A stretch of 42,390 nucleotides of DNA from the NCBI RefSeq assembly GCF_000474215.1, contig NZ_BAUC01000041.1, forward strand, positions 1-42,390, given 5' to 3'. Source of the stretch: Edwardsiella hoshinae NBRC 105699 = ATCC 33379. Its GTDB lineage: Bacteria; Pseudomonadota; Gammaproteobacteria; Enterobacterales; Enterobacteriaceae. The notes under the pieces are model-generated. The model did not search any database. It saw only the letters and a list, made by a program, of their open reading frames with translations, and was not told where the DNA came from. Positions 26,308 through 34,395 of this stretch are shown here, in pieces; within the stretch, counting starts at the first letter, position 1, and every line of letters begins with the position of its first letter. A program made the translations under genes and the position numbers.

Positions 26308-26897
26308 AGATTCTCCTGTCTTAGCTCTTTGGTCTTTCTCCGATACTTCGCGGCGATTTCTTCCAACTCCTCCCGCGTCCACTTCCTGGGCTCATGGTGT
26401 GACATGAGCGCATCGAATCGCTCCCGGCCGATTTTGGCGATCAGGTTTGGCGTGTAGTTTTCGATATTCCCGGAGAGGTGGTTATTACAGGGTTGGCATT
26501 GGCGATGGCAGTTATCCTCATCGAACCTAAGCTCAGGGTTAGCACCGGTGGTTCGATAGTGCCCGGCGTGCCATTGACCGGTGTGGTATCGGCCACAACT
26601 GATGCACGGCTGGTCTTTATCTCGCTCTCGGATGTATTCGTTGAAGGACTGCTGGGCTTTCTTGATGAAGTAACTGAGGGGTTGTATTGCGCGTTTCCGT
26701 TCCTGGTGCTTCTTCCTGCTCTCTAACTCCTTTCTCTTTCGTCGTCGTTCTGCCGCCTGTATCGCTCGCTGTCGCTCTTTCTCTCTTAGCTTGATGGCGA
26801 GCTGGGCTCCGTGTTCTGGACAGCACCATCGCTCATAGGGAGCTTTTGGCATGAACCATGCGCGGCATATTGCGCACTTTCTCTTTCTCAACTGCAT
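26295..26897 (-). CDS. ninG: NinG / Rap recombination endonuclease
   Basis: 200 residues, the length of lambda NinG. An N-terminal Cys cluster (CAICRAWFMPKAPYERWCC), a very basic helix, then the nuclease core with PCISCGRYHTGQWHAGHYRTTGANPELRFDEDNCHRQCQPCNNHLSGN are family signatures. It is a structure-specific nuclease for branched DNA during phage recombination. It lies in the nin-type block before Q. Confidence 0.92.
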   Translation of the reverse strand: MQLRKRKCAICRAWFMPKAPYERWCCPEHGAQLAIKLREKERQRAIQAAERRRKRKELESRKKHQERKRAIQPLSYFIKKAQQSFNEYIRERDKDQPCISCGRYHTGQWHAGHYRTTGANPELRFDEDNCHRQCQPCNNHLSGNIENYTPNLIAKIGRERFDALMSHHEPRKWTREELEEIAAKYRRKTKELRQENLCEV

Positions 26898-26898
26898 A

Positions 26899-27096
26899 TC
26901 ACCTCCAGCATGGGTTAATCATGCCCCGCGGAGTCTTTGGTTGGTATTCGCTCTCCGGTAGCTTGGCGGCCACATCCCACAGACGCGGATTGACATTCAG
27001 GCTTTTGTGCGCCTTGAATCCCCGCTTTTGATATTCGTCAACCAGCCGGTCGGCTTCCTCTGAGATCATGCCCTGTTGCAGAAACCATGTGAACAT
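26899..27096 (-). CDS. Unassigned nin-region protein
   Basis: 65 residues, mostly helical (ISEEADRLVDEYQKRGFKAHKSLNVNPRLWDVAAKLPES). Its ATG overlaps the stop of the 51-residue gene upstream (TAATG). No function known. Confidence 0.6.
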   Translation of the reverse strand: MFTWFLQQGMISEEADRLVDEYQKRGFKAHKSLNVNPRLWDVAAKLPESEYQPKTPRGMINPCWR

Positions 27097-27251
27097 TAGG
27101 CCACCTCTTGGATATCCAGGTCGCAGACGATAGCGCCACTGATGCCGACGAAGCGCATAAAGACATCGCGGGCAGATAGCGGGCTTTTCGATACAAGATC
27201 AATCTCGAACGGAAAGGCGTTCCAGGTGCAGGTGATTCGGTAGGTATTCAT
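27096..27251 (-). CDS. Short nin-region protein
   Basis: 51 residues, MNTYRITCTWNAFPFEIDLV and onward, ending DLDIQEVA. The start overlaps the end of the Rha gene and the stop overlaps the next ATG, a tight coupled chain. The predicted strand pattern is compact; function unknown. Confidence 0.6.
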   Translation of the reverse strand: MNTYRITCTWNAFPFEIDLVSKSPLSARDVFMRFVGISGAIVCDLDIQEVA

Positions 27252-27958
27252 GCAGCATCCTCTCCAATAGCTTTAAGCAACCCATGATCCAGAAGCTTCC
27301 TGGTTAACCATTGCTGCCCCTTTCCGGTTATTTTTGATGTGAACGAGATCGTCACGCCGTGGCTGGTGTTGACGGCTGTTTCCTTAACGGTGAAATAGCC
27401 ACGGCCTAAATACTCCTGGCGAGGTACGTTTCTGCGCTCGCCTGCCGCCATAAGGACGCCGTTATCACGCAGCCAAGCAAACAGCTTGTTCTGTCCGATC
27501 CCTACCGCTTTAGCGTAGTTACCGATAAGGACACCGCCAGCCTCAGAGACGCGATCAGCGAAATCCACTTTTGGCGCAGCGATAGCGAGTTGGTTTTCTA
27601 GCTCTGCCTTCTTCTCGGCCAGGTCAGCGGCCAGTCGCAGCGCTTCGGGTAGGGTTTGTGGTATGGCGGGCTGGGTGACTCCTCTCTCAAGTTCATCCCA
27701 GCGCTTTACCAGCGCAGCCGTAAACTTCGGGCTGTTCTGTGCGACAAGGGTGATGGAGTCCAGTTTGTTTAGGCGGTATTCGGTGTATGTATTTCCTCGA
27801 TGTTCAAAATTTAACTCAGCCAATGGCTGGGTTAAAACTCCAGCACATCTCAGCCTTTCCGCACTTCGCTTGATGTCACTGTGATTCTTCCCAAGCAACT
27901 CAGCAATTTCACGAGTCCCCATAGTCATCTCACCAGTCATAGCCATTAAGTCATTCAT
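27248..27958 (-). CDS. rha: Rha-type regulator with KilA-C/ANT domain
   Basis: 236 residues. Residues 1-92 (MGTREIAELLGKNHSDIKRSAERL...TYTEYRLNKLDSITLVAQNSPKFTAALVKRWDELE) form the Rha regulatory domain. The C-terminal 115 residues (VSEAGGVLIGNYAKAVGIGQNKLFAWLRDNGVL) are the KilA-C/ANT antirepressor domain. It is the second antirepressor-type gene of this prophage. It is part of the pR operon, overlapping ninB upstream. Confidence 0.85.
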   Translation of the reverse strand: MNDLMAMTGEMTMGTREIAELLGKNHSDIKRSAERLRCAGVLTQPLAELNFEHRGNTYTEYRLNKLDSITLVAQNSPKFTAALVKRWDELERGVTQPAIPQTLPEALRLAADLAEKKAELENQLAIAAPKVDFADRVSEAGGVLIGNYAKAVGIGQNKLFAWLRDNGVLMAAGERRNVPRQEYLGRGYFTVKETAVNTSHGVTISFTSKITGKGQQWLTRKLLDHGLLKAIGEDAA

Positions 27959-28411
27959 CCTGCTTCTCCTTAATTCGCTTATATTCTGAATCGCCAGGTA
28001 TCGTTAACAGGCAGCCGATATTGGCCGACCACGATTCAACCTGACTCATGAAATAATTCATTGCGCCGGTGTCTAGGTTGGACGTTCGGCGTAGTTCTTT
28101 GACGGTTACTCGCTCACCATTGACAACATCAACCCGCTCGACGTCTTCATATCCGAGATAGGTGTGTTTCATTGCGCTCTTAACCCATTCAGGCGTAGCG
28201 AAGCCCTTACCTCTGCGCTTGAGGTAGTCGCTTATCTCGCCACACCACATGTGAAAAGTGCGTTTTGGGACAGGCTGCGTTTATTTCTCCACGGCTTGAG
28301 TATCAGGCGATATTCACCATGTTTTAGCAGTTCCTGGATTTGATGGCCTACAGATTGGAAGTTGAGCTTGGTGAGTTTTATTCCGTCTTTGGATATGTCA
28401 TTCACTATCAC
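27951..28411 (-). pseudogene. ninB: ninB-like gene with a one-base frameshift
   Basis: The 5' frame starts with GTG at 28411 (MIVNDISKDGIKL...) and reads ...KPWRNKRSLSQNALF; the 3' frame continues HMWCGEISDYLKRRGKGF... to 27951. Together they give one 153-residue protein in the size and pattern of NinB (R-S-L-x-Q-N-x-L). The frames join at the TTTT run near 28254-28257, where one base is missing. The GTG shares bases with the stop of the gene before it. The 3' frame alone has an ATG at 28250 but no good ribosome binding site. NinB helps recombination mediator function; here it is probably inactive unless slippage restores it. Confidence 0.75.
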
Positions 28412-28566
28412 CCCACTAGTTTAAATATCAGCACAGGAACGCCGCCAGTTACTGCCCACAGAATTAACGCAGACGGAGCATTCCTAAATGGACCTCCATA
28501 TCTATGGACAGTGATAAGCCAAATGAAGAACCAGAAGAAAAATGTAACATTGAGCCAAATAGCCAT
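28408..28566 (-). CDS. Small two-helix membrane protein
   Basis: 52 residues, MAIWLNVTFFFWFFIWLITV then a short polar turn and a second hydrophobic segment (ALILWAVTGGVPVLIF). GGAG lies 5 bases before the ATG. Overlaps ninB by GTGA. Function unknown. Confidence 0.6.
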   Translation of the reverse strand: MAIWLNVTFFFWFFIWLITVHRYGGPFRNAPSALILWAVTGGVPVLIFKLVG

Positions 28567-28568
28567 AA

Positions 28569-28916
28569 TCACTCCTCCGGCGGGTTGGGCGTCAGCATGT
28601 AATGGGTGAAAGTTACATCGCGATCATCACCCAGGTCTAACTGAAAACCACCATCATCCGGAAAATAAATCCCCGTCCATACGACTTGGTTACTGTCTAA
28701 AAGAAGGACGCTGCATTCTTCCTCGGGAGGCTCACTACACTTAATCCACTTCGGCTGCGCTGCTTGCCATGCTTCCTCCCACGCGCCTTTCGCTAATTGA
28801 CGCCGAGCAATATAATCGTTCCATTCATCCGATGCGTAATCGGGTTCTTTCCAATTCACATCGTCTCCAGATTCAACGCCGGTAAACCACTTCTCAAACT
28901 CTTCTCGCATGTTCAT
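28569..28916 (-). CDS. DUF551-containing phage protein
   Basis: 115 residues. The C-terminal half, KWIKCSEPPEEECSVLLLD...VTFTHYMLTPNPPEE, is the DUF551 motif found in many lambdoid accessory genes. The N-terminal half has EEFEKWF and WEEAWQAAQ typical of the associated helical region. Function unknown. Confidence 0.8.
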   Translation of the reverse strand: MNMREEFEKWFTGVESGDDVNWKEPDYASDEWNDYIARRQLAKGAWEEAWQAAQPKWIKCSEPPEEECSVLLLDSNQVVWTGIYFPDDGGFQLDLGDDRDVTFTHYMLTPNPPEE

Positions 28917-29087
28917 TTACATCTCCTCAATAGAAATGATTACAAAGGCGACAATAACCATGAACACGGAAATAGAGGCTGCCACTCCAGAATGGAAAGT
29001 GAAAAACTCACCGCCGCCACAATAAAAGACAAACCACGGAGAGAGAAAAGCAGCAACATATAGTGATATCTTTTTCAGCAATTTCAT
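28917..29087 (-). CDS. Small membrane protein
   Basis: 56 residues. Two hydrophobic segments (about 8-22 and 33-52) with a Cys-Gly-Gly-Gly turn; a basic start predicts the N-terminus inside. Start overlaps the upstream gene (ATGA). Function unknown. Confidence 0.6.
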   Translation of the reverse strand: MKLLKKISLYVAAFLSPWFVFYCGGGEFFTFHSGVAASISVFMVIVAFVIISIEEM

Positions 29088-29335
29088 TTTTCACCCCACG
29101 TAACAATACTCTCACCACAGAACGGACAGAAGTTTGCAGCAACGCCATTGCCAACATATTTACCAGAGTGTATCTGCAATATGTCATGGCCTGGCTGGCC
29201 AGTTTTCACATTGATTCTCATTGGAAGGAATAAACCTTTTTTCTTCGAAGAAGGTGACGAACCGTCAATTGCTTTACTGAGAACTTCACATGGAGTGAGG
29301 TGAATACCATTAACCTTGCATTTTTCATTACCCAT
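29084..29335 (-). CDS. Small protein with a CxxC end
   Basis: 83 residues ending ANFCPFCGESIV, a zinc-ribbon-like knuckle, with further Cys near residues 6 and 17. AAAAGGTG precedes the ATG. No family recognised. Confidence 0.6.
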   Translation of the reverse strand: MGNEKCKVNGIHLTPCEVLSKAIDGSSPSSKKKGLFLPMRINVKTGQPGHDILQIHSGKYVGNGVAANFCPFCGESIVTWGEK

Positions 29336-29365
29336 AAATCACCTTTTGATTAAATTTAGACATCA

Positions 29366-30802
29366 TTAAAATCCGCCCCTCTTCTTGGACTTCGGTTCCT
29401 CTCGCTCACGACGGCGCATCTCAGCAGATTGTTGGTCTGTGTCATAAATAGCGCCATTTGACTGAAGGCAGTACACCGTTCCGGTTTTTCCATGGCGATT
29501 TAGGCGGAGGATTAGCTCGGTTTCTCCAGGCGGAACGCTGTCATCAAAAGCGCCTTCCCGGTGGATACCAACCCAATAGTCGCAATCCTGTTCAATCTGC
29601 CCCGTATCTCGTGAGTCGCTTGGTAATGGCCGCTTATTGGTTCGGCTTTCCAATGCGCGGTTAAGCTGCGTCAGGAGCACGACGACGCAATCAAGCTCTT
29701 TGGCAAGGTTCTTTAGCCCCTTGGTGATCATGCCGTAAGCCAGGTCGTTGCGATCTGCCTTTTCAGCGGTCATGAGCGTCAGGTAATCAACCAATACCAT
29801 GCCAACGCATCCTTTTTCTCGCTTGATACGACGGCTTTCACTGACGATTTGAGCCAGCGATAACCCCGGCGTGTCGTCGATGTAAAGCATGTTGATTTCA
29901 CTCAAGCGATTGGCTGTTTTTATGGCCTTACTGAAGTCACCATCGTAATCCCCCTGATATCCGTCATCGGTGTCATTTGTCGCCGGAACGTAAAAAATAT
30001 TCGGGTTAACACCTGACTTCTGCCCGACCAGCTTTTCCAGTATCTGGTCGCCGGGCATTTCAAGGCTGAACATCAAAGCTGGTTTTTTCTCCTGCACTGC
30101 GCAGTTGATTGCCATCTGGCTGTATAGGGTAGTCTTCCCCATTTTTGGTCGAGCGCCAATGACGAAAAGTGAGCCCTTCACAAGTCCTTTAGGTGACAGC
30201 ATTCTATCCAGCGATGGGATACCTGTGCTCATTCCTCGCTGTTCGCCTGACGGGTCAAATCGCTTCTCAAGGTCGTTAACCCAATCTTCCATGACCTCAC
30301 CAAATGCGCGAAGGCCGCGACGCGATCCTGTTTTTGCATGGTCAGTCAGTTGCGTGAAAATCGCCTGAATGGCTTCGTACTTCTGCGTCGCAGTCATTCC
30401 GTTTCGGGAATAGAGCAATTCCGTTGCTTCGGTCATGCGGTTGATCGCGTAGCGCTCCATTGCGGTTTCGCGAACCTGCATGGCATAGGCCACGATGTTT
30501 GCTGCGCTTGGCGTGTTCTTTGCGATCTCAGCGATATACGCAAAACCACCAACTGATTCCGTCAGTGATTTGCGTTCCAGTTCATCGAAAAGCGTCAGGA
30601 CATCCACCGGCTTTTGCTCTCGGTGCATCCTGGTGATTTCTTCGAAAAGAGTTTTGTGCGGCCGACTGTAAAACGAATCAGGTTTAAGCAAAGACAGAAC
30701 CTTCTGCACTCGCTCACTGCCGTCATCATCCAGGAGCAATCCACCAATCACCGCTTGCTCTGCCTCGATACTATGCGGTGGCGCATAAAAATTATCGGTC
30801 AT
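29366..30802 (-). CDS. Replicative DNA helicase, DnaB family
   Basis: 478 residues from the ATG at 30802, six bases into the end of the initiator gene; GAGG lies upstream. N-terminal DnaB domain (PPHSIEAEQAVIGGLLLDDD), Walker A GARPKMGKT at residues 216-224, Walker B MVLVDYLTLM, and the C-terminal LLTQLNRALESR...SDSRDTGQIEQDCD motif are all present. It replaces the P-type loader of lambda: the phage brings its own helicase, as P22 gp12 does. It is recruited by the initiator encoded just upstream. Confidence 0.94.
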   Translation of the reverse strand: MTDNFYAPPHSIEAEQAVIGGLLLDDDGSERVQKVLSLLKPDSFYSRPHKTLFEEITRMHREQKPVDVLTLFDELERKSLTESVGGFAYIAEIAKNTPSAANIVAYAMQVRETAMERYAINRMTEATELLYSRNGMTATQKYEAIQAIFTQLTDHAKTGSRRGLRAFGEVMEDWVNDLEKRFDPSGEQRGMSTGIPSLDRMLSPKGLVKGSLFVIGARPKMGKTTLYSQMAINCAVQEKKPALMFSLEMPGDQILEKLVGQKSGVNPNIFYVPATNDTDDGYQGDYDGDFSKAIKTANRLSEINMLYIDDTPGLSLAQIVSESRRIKREKGCVGMVLVDYLTLMTAEKADRNDLAYGMITKGLKNLAKELDCVVVLLTQLNRALESRTNKRPLPSDSRDTGQIEQDCDYWVGIHREGAFDDSVPPGETELILRLNRHGKTGTVYCLQSNGAIYDTDQQSAEMRRREREEPKSKKRGGF

Positions 30803-31682
30803 CGTGCTCACCCTCACGAACTTTCAGGTAGGTATTATCGTTAAGCAGGAAATCAAATCCCTTTTTGTGCCAGACGGTGCCGCGTTGATGGTTTTGCCGC
30901 TCTTCGAACATCCAGCGGCAATTCCCTCCAACGTAGGTTAAATAATCTCTCCAGTCCTGCATCGTGAACCCATGACCATCAAGCTGGCGGGTTAGCACTC
31001 CGGCTTTTCTCCAGAAAGTTCGGATCTGGTTTTTACGCTTGTCATTCAGCGCGCGGATTCTTGGCGCTTCAGGAAGGATTTCGTGGTAAGCGTCGACAAC
31101 ATCCTGACAGCTCACGGAAGGTTTTTTCTTGTCAGACTTTTGGTCTGCTGTGCCACTCTCTAATACGTCAGTATTAGAGATATTATTTATATTATTGTTT
31201 ATGGACAACCGTTGGACAACCGTTGGACAATCTCCGCTGAGAGCCGCGTCATTACTGGTGTTTGCGTTGGACAACCGTTGGACAACCGTTGGACAATTTT
31301 TTGCCTGAAAATCGTCATATTTAACGATTGTAAACAGGCTAAACTTCTTCCCCATCGAGCAAATATTGAGCATGCCTTTCGACTCAAAAGTACGAAGTAA
31401 ACTGCGAACTTTGTTGTCTGGAATGAATGTCTCTCTGACCAGCGACGGGCGTCCAGTTATCATCTGACCGCGATCAACAGTTATCGGCCCGATATCCGTA
31501 TTGACGACAGTAGACTCATGGTTTGCCTTGAGGATTAAGTGAAGCCAGAGATGTACTGCCTGAGAGTCCTTATAGAGCCTGCTATCCATGAACTGGCGGT
31601 GTATAGAGACATACCCCATACCGGATGCCTCCTGTTGTTGTACAGAGTTATTCCTGTAATCAGCCAACTTAACGACGCTCAT
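30792..31682 (-). CDS. Replication initiator with winged-helix N-domain (O-like)
   Basis: 296 residues. The N-terminal 115 residues (GYVSIHRQFMDSRLYKDSQAVHLWLHLILKANHE...NKVRSLLRTFESKGML) are the phage replisome organiser/winged-helix domain. The middle is low in complexity because it is encoded by the origin iterons, giving two CPTVVQRLS peptides. The C-terminal 120 residues (WRDYLTYVGGNCRWMFEE...FDFLLNDNTYLKV) resemble helicase-recruiting tails of such proteins. It should bind the iterons within its own gene and load the DnaB-type helicase. Overlaps the next two genes. Confidence 0.85.
   Translation of the reverse strand: MSVVKLADYRNNSVQQQEASGMGYVSIHRQFMDSRLYKDSQAVHLWLHLILKANHESTVVNTDIGPITVDRGQMITGRPSLVRETFIPDNKVRSLLRTFESKGMLNICSMGKKFSLFTIVKYDDFQAKNCPTVVQRLSNANTSNDAALSGDCPTVVQRLSINNNINNISNTDVLESGTADQKSDKKKPSVSCQDVVDAYHEILPEAPRIRALNDKRKNQIRTFWRKAGVLTRQLDGHGFTMQDWRDYLTYVGGNCRWMFEERQNHQRGTVWHKKGFDFLLNDNTYLKVREGEHDDR
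31158..31300. other. Replication origin inside the initiator gene
   Basis: Two clusters of three direct repeats, unit TTGGACAACCG with an 11-bp period, lie at 31201-31230 and 31267-31296; unit centres GTTG-TC-CAAC are imperfect palindromes. Left of them are an AT-rich block (31176-31200) and a perfect 9-bp inverted repeat CTCTAATAC / GTATTAGAG (31158-31179). Iterons, AT-rich unwinding region and palindrome inside the initiator gene are the plan of lambda ori. Confidence 0.8.
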
Positions 31683-31830
31683 GTTTCACCCCTGCCTTGG
31701 CTAGACGGAAAACACCAACAAGGCGCTCTGCGAACGCTCTGTTATTTGCTGCTGCAACCACTAACCCCTCAGGTGAATCAGGGTGTCGAATCTCTTCTTT
31801 TTTCTGGTATTTATTACGACGTTTTGCCAT
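31669..31830 (-). CDS. Small basic protein between cII and initiator
   Basis: 53 residues, MAKRRNKYQKKEEIRHPDSPEGLVVAAANNRAFAERLVG then a basic end. GGAG lies 8 bases before the ATG. Overlaps the initiator start. Conserved-looking short phage protein without known function. Confidence 0.6.
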   Translation of the reverse strand: MAKRRNKYQKKEEIRHPDSPEGLVVAAANNRAFAERLVGVFRLAKAGVKHERR

Positions 31831-31850
31831 AATTAACTCCGTTTCTTGGT

Positions 31851-32141
31851 TTAGAACTCCGCACTACTAATGCCCTCGGCTGCCACCGGGGGTTTTTCTT
31901 TTGTGATACTCTCCAGCGCATACTGAAACGCTCTGCTTATCGGACTGATGTCTGATGCCATCCCAAAAGCGCACAGAATCGACGCTATGAAGCGCCAATC
32001 TGTTCTACTTATCTTCGACTCATGACACCCGATCATGCTCGCTAGGCGTCGCTGAGTGAGCGTAGAGAGATTGATGAGCAAATCCGTCTCGGCACGGTCA
32101 ACGTCACGCGCTTCGACTTTGCTATAACTTGCAACTTTCAT
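31851..32141 (-). CDS. cII: CII-type transcriptional activator
   Basis: 96 residues (lambda CII has 97). A helix-turn-helix (TLTQRRLASMIGCHESKISRTDWRFIASIL) is followed by a short helix for tetramer formation and a disordered end (KEKPPVAAEG). It is the first gene after nutR in the pR operon. It should activate the promoter for repressor establishment and an int promoter. Confidence 0.85.
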   Translation of the reverse strand: MKVASYSKVEARDVDRAETDLLINLSTLTQRRLASMIGCHESKISRTDWRFIASILCAFGMASDISPISRAFQYALESITKEKPPVAAEGISSAEF

Positions 32142-32200
32142 TTGGAATAATTCTCCTGTTAAGTAAGTACAGCCGTACAGCCGTTATGGTTGTTGTGTTT

Positions 32201-32240
32201 GCCATCTGTGTTCAGTTGGCGACCAGGATGTTAAAGAGCG
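32201..32240 (-). promoter_or_regulatory. nutR: boxA and boxB of the rightward early transcript
   Basis: On the minus strand boxA CGCTCTTTAACA (32229-32240) is followed by boxB (32201-32220): GCCA, A-A mismatch, CTG, loop AACA, CAG, TGGC. boxA is identical to that of nutL at 34467. It lies between the cro-type gene and cII, as in lambda, and is the site for N. Confidence 0.8.
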
Positions 32241-32247
32241 GTGTTGC

Positions 32248-32478
32248 TTAGGCGGCGTTTAGTTCAGGCCAAATGCTGGCCCATTTCTCAGGATGAAGAT
32301 GCTGGCGGGTTACAGCCCCACCGCTCTCTTTTTCAATAAGCACTGACAGCTCTGCTCCCAGAGTCTGGTTTGCGCTGATTGCCTTGCGGAGGTATCCAAT
32401 TGATGTCCCGCAACGACTGGCGAAATTTGCCTTTTCAACCTGAGATAGCGTGTTCAAGTAAATTCGAAGTTCGTTCAT
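32248..32478 (-). CDS. cro: Cro-position DNA-binding protein (YdaS-like)
   Basis: 76 residues from the ATG at 32478, which has GGGAG 8 bases upstream; a longer frame would run through the operators. The helix-turn-helix (SQVEKANFASRCGTSIGYLRKAISANQTLGAELSVLIEKES) is of the YdaS/Cro-like type. It is the first gene of the pR transcript, opposite cI, so it should be the lytic-side repressor. The C-terminus HPEKWASIWPEL is typical of this group. Confidence 0.8.
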   Translation of the reverse strand: MNELRIYLNTLSQVEKANFASRCGTSIGYLRKAISANQTLGAELSVLIEKESGGAVTRQHLHPEKWASIWPELNAA

Positions 32479-32504
32479 GTCTATCTCCCGTTTTGATGAT
32501 TGCA

Positions 32505-32573
32505 GTTTACCCGTGGGTAAACAATACGTCAATACCTGTGGGTTATTTACCTTGCGGTATTTGAGGGTAGACT
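32505..32573. promoter_or_regulatory. oR operators with divergent pR and pRM
   Basis: Three related 16-18 bp sites lie in a row: GTTTACCCGTGGGTAAAC (32505-32522), AATACCTGTGGGTTATT (32531-32547) and TTTACCTTGCGGTATTT (32546-32562). pR (minus strand) is TTGACG, 17 bases, TAAACT, with the first operator covering its spacer and -10. pRM (plus strand) is TTTACC, 16 bases, TAGACT (32568-32573), placing the RNA start at or next to the cI ATG, so the cI message may be leaderless as in lambda. Confidence 0.82.
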
Positions 32574-32579
32574 TTAAGC

Positions 32580-33251
32580 ATGGATAAATATGAGATAAGA
32601 AGACTTCAGCTGATCAAGCTGAGGGATGAAATGTGTGCTGGAAAGGCTGTTGATTTGGCTAGAAGAATCAGCAGGGAGCCGTCGTACGTTTCAAGAATGC
32701 TTTACCCTGAGGGGAAAAAGCAGAAAAAGCGCATAGCTGATGACATGGTTGAGGTTATCGAGTCAGCTTTCGGGCTTCCTCGTGGATGGATGGACGGAAT
32801 TTCAGGATGCTCTAGCGATGAAAAGCGTTCTGTTGCCGTGAATAAGTACCCCCTATTCACCACCGTTCAGGCCGGTGCGTTTACCACGACATCGGAGTCA
32901 TACACCGAGAAAGATGCCAAAGCGTGGATCGAGACATCCAAGAAAGCTGGTCGCCGCGCGTTTTGGCTTGAGGTGGAAGGCGCATCTATGACGGCTCCGG
33001 CAGGAAATCGCCCCAGCTTCCCCGAAGGAATACTGATTTTGGTTGATCCTGACCAGGATGTTGAGGTGAATGACTTCTGCATCGCTCGCATAAACGGCAA
33101 CGAATTTACCTTTAAGAAGCTGATCCGCGATGGCGGAGTCAACTACTTGCAGCCACTAAACCCACAGTTCCCGCTTCTAACATGCGGTGATGGCTGTACG
33201 TTCGTCGGCAAGGTGATCATGTCACAGTGGCCGGAAGAGATGTTTGGGTGA
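32580..33251 (+). CDS. cI: CI repressor, S24 self-cleaving
   Basis: 223 residues. N-terminal helix-turn-helix (residues 18-62), then the autocleavage domain: cleavage site Ala98-Gly99 in VQAGAF, Ser136 in EGASM and Lys179 in FTFKK. The Ser-Lys distance of 43 equals that in lambda CI. It represses pR and pL and is inactivated through RecA-stimulated cleavage after DNA damage. Two antirepressors elsewhere in the prophage offer a second route to induction. Confidence 0.92.
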   Translation: MDKYEIRRLQLIKLRDEMCAGKAVDLARRISREPSYVSRMLYPEGKKQKKRIADDMVEVIESAFGLPRGWMDGISGCSSDEKRSVAVNKYPLFTTVQAGAFTTTSESYTEKDAKAWIETSKKAGRRAFWLEVEGASMTAPAGNRPSFPEGILILVDPDQDVEVNDFCIARINGNEFTFKKLIRDGGVNYLQPLNPQFPLLTCGDGCTFVGKVIMSQWPEEMFG

Positions 33252-33323
33252 TGCTGAGTAACACACTGTAGACGTACAACTTTAACCTAACACAGCAAAT
33301 CGAAAGAAACGACGAGGGCTCGG

Positions 33324-34223
33324 ATGTCCCAAGAATTATCTTTAACTTTTACCGAAAACATATATTATTCAACCAAAGAACCTGTAAGCATTAAAGATGT
33401 GATTACCTCCCTTCAAGGGTGGGAAGCCATCGCAAAACAATCAGAAGGTGTTTTGCAGGAGCTGACAGGGGCTAATATTCTTGATATATCGGTGCATGTT
33501 GCGCGATTAGAAGCAGGAAGCCTCTATGAAGATATTGTTATTAAATTCCTCTTTGGTAGCCAAGAGGAAATGGACAAGTTTCTTGTTAGCGCTCATGCAA
33601 AGCTCGGAAATGGGAAAATGAGAAACGCTCTCGTTGGCGCTGTTGTTGTTGGTCTGCTTGGATATGGCTTAGTTCTAGCAACTAAGGCTATGGCTCCAAA
33701 CAACACCTCCCACTTTGAAGCGAATAACAATACGATCATCAATATTGGTGCCGGTGAGGCTAATATTTCACCTGATCGCCTTCAGGCAATCATAGAAAGT
33801 ACGGTTACCAATAAGAAGACTCTTGCCAAAAGTTCCATTAAGACGCTTGCCCCAGCTAGGGCAGACGAAGGAGCTACGATGGTCATAGGTACAGGGGGCG
33901 GCACAGTGACCATTCCCGCTGAAACCATTAAAAAGGCCCCAACTGAAGTTGTGTTCACGCCAGAATCATATACTCAGGATCATTTTGATGTGGATGTTGA
34001 AATCCGTGCATTAGACCTCGACAATCCAGAGAAAGGTTGGGCTGCTGTTATCCCTGGATTGATAGATCGAAGAGTAAATATGGTTCTTGGCCCCAACGTA
34101 AAACCATCAGATTTTGCAGGTAAATTTGCTGTACGTGCTGATATAACAATAACGTATCAGCTCAAATCCTCAGATAAAAAATACCAACCAAAAGAAGTCT
34201 TTATAAAAGAAATAATCAAATAA
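33324..34223 (+). CDS. Unassigned membrane-anchored protein in the rex position
   Basis: 299 residues. Residues 1-100 are a soluble domain (SIKDVITSLQGWEAIAKQSEGVLQEL, then ARLEAGSLYEDIVIKFLFGS). A transmembrane helix follows at about 102-119. Residues 125-205 are polar with Asn and Gly runs (EANNNTIINIGAG, GTGGGTV). Residues 208-299 look beta-rich. GAGGGC lies upstream of the ATG. It follows cI on the same strand and is closed by its own terminator, so it can be expressed in the lysogen, like rexA/rexB in lambda. I do not recognise the family; exclusion of other phages is a guess from position. Confidence 0.75.
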   Translation: MSQELSLTFTENIYYSTKEPVSIKDVITSLQGWEAIAKQSEGVLQELTGANILDISVHVARLEAGSLYEDIVIKFLFGSQEEMDKFLVSAHAKLGNGKMRNALVGAVVVGLLGYGLVLATKAMAPNNTSHFEANNNTIINIGAGEANISPDRLQAIIESTVTNKKTLAKSSIKTLAPARADEGATMVIGTGGGTVTIPAETIKKAPTEVVFTPESYTQDHFDVDVEIRALDLDNPEKGWAAVIPGLIDRRVNMVLGPNVKPSDFAGKFAVRADITITYQLKSSDKKYQPKEVFIKEIIK

Positions 34224-34279
34224 TTATACCTGACCACCACCTCGCCGGTTTTTCTTTGCCCGCCAATCCCTTTTCCCCA

Positions 34280-34301
34280 ACCGGCCACGCGCCGGTTTTT
34301 T
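34280..34301 (+). terminator. Terminator of the cI operon
   Basis: ACCGGC, loop CACGC, GCCGGT, then TTTTTT. It ends the lysogenic transcript before pL. Confidence 0.8.
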
Positions 34302-34395
34302 GTGACCAAAATCCCACTACCTAACCGCAGTACTAGCCCCACAAAAAAATAAAAATCCTTTGATATCAAACAAATCCAAAGTCACGCCAAAAAAG

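Noticed and set aside
28340..28609. 89-codon + strand frame
   Set aside because: It covers ninB and the small membrane gene on the other strand, which are better supported by overlaps and binding sites.
31201..31300. CRISPR-like short repeats
   Set aside because: The units are contiguous 11-mers with no spacers and lie inside the initiator gene; they are iterons.
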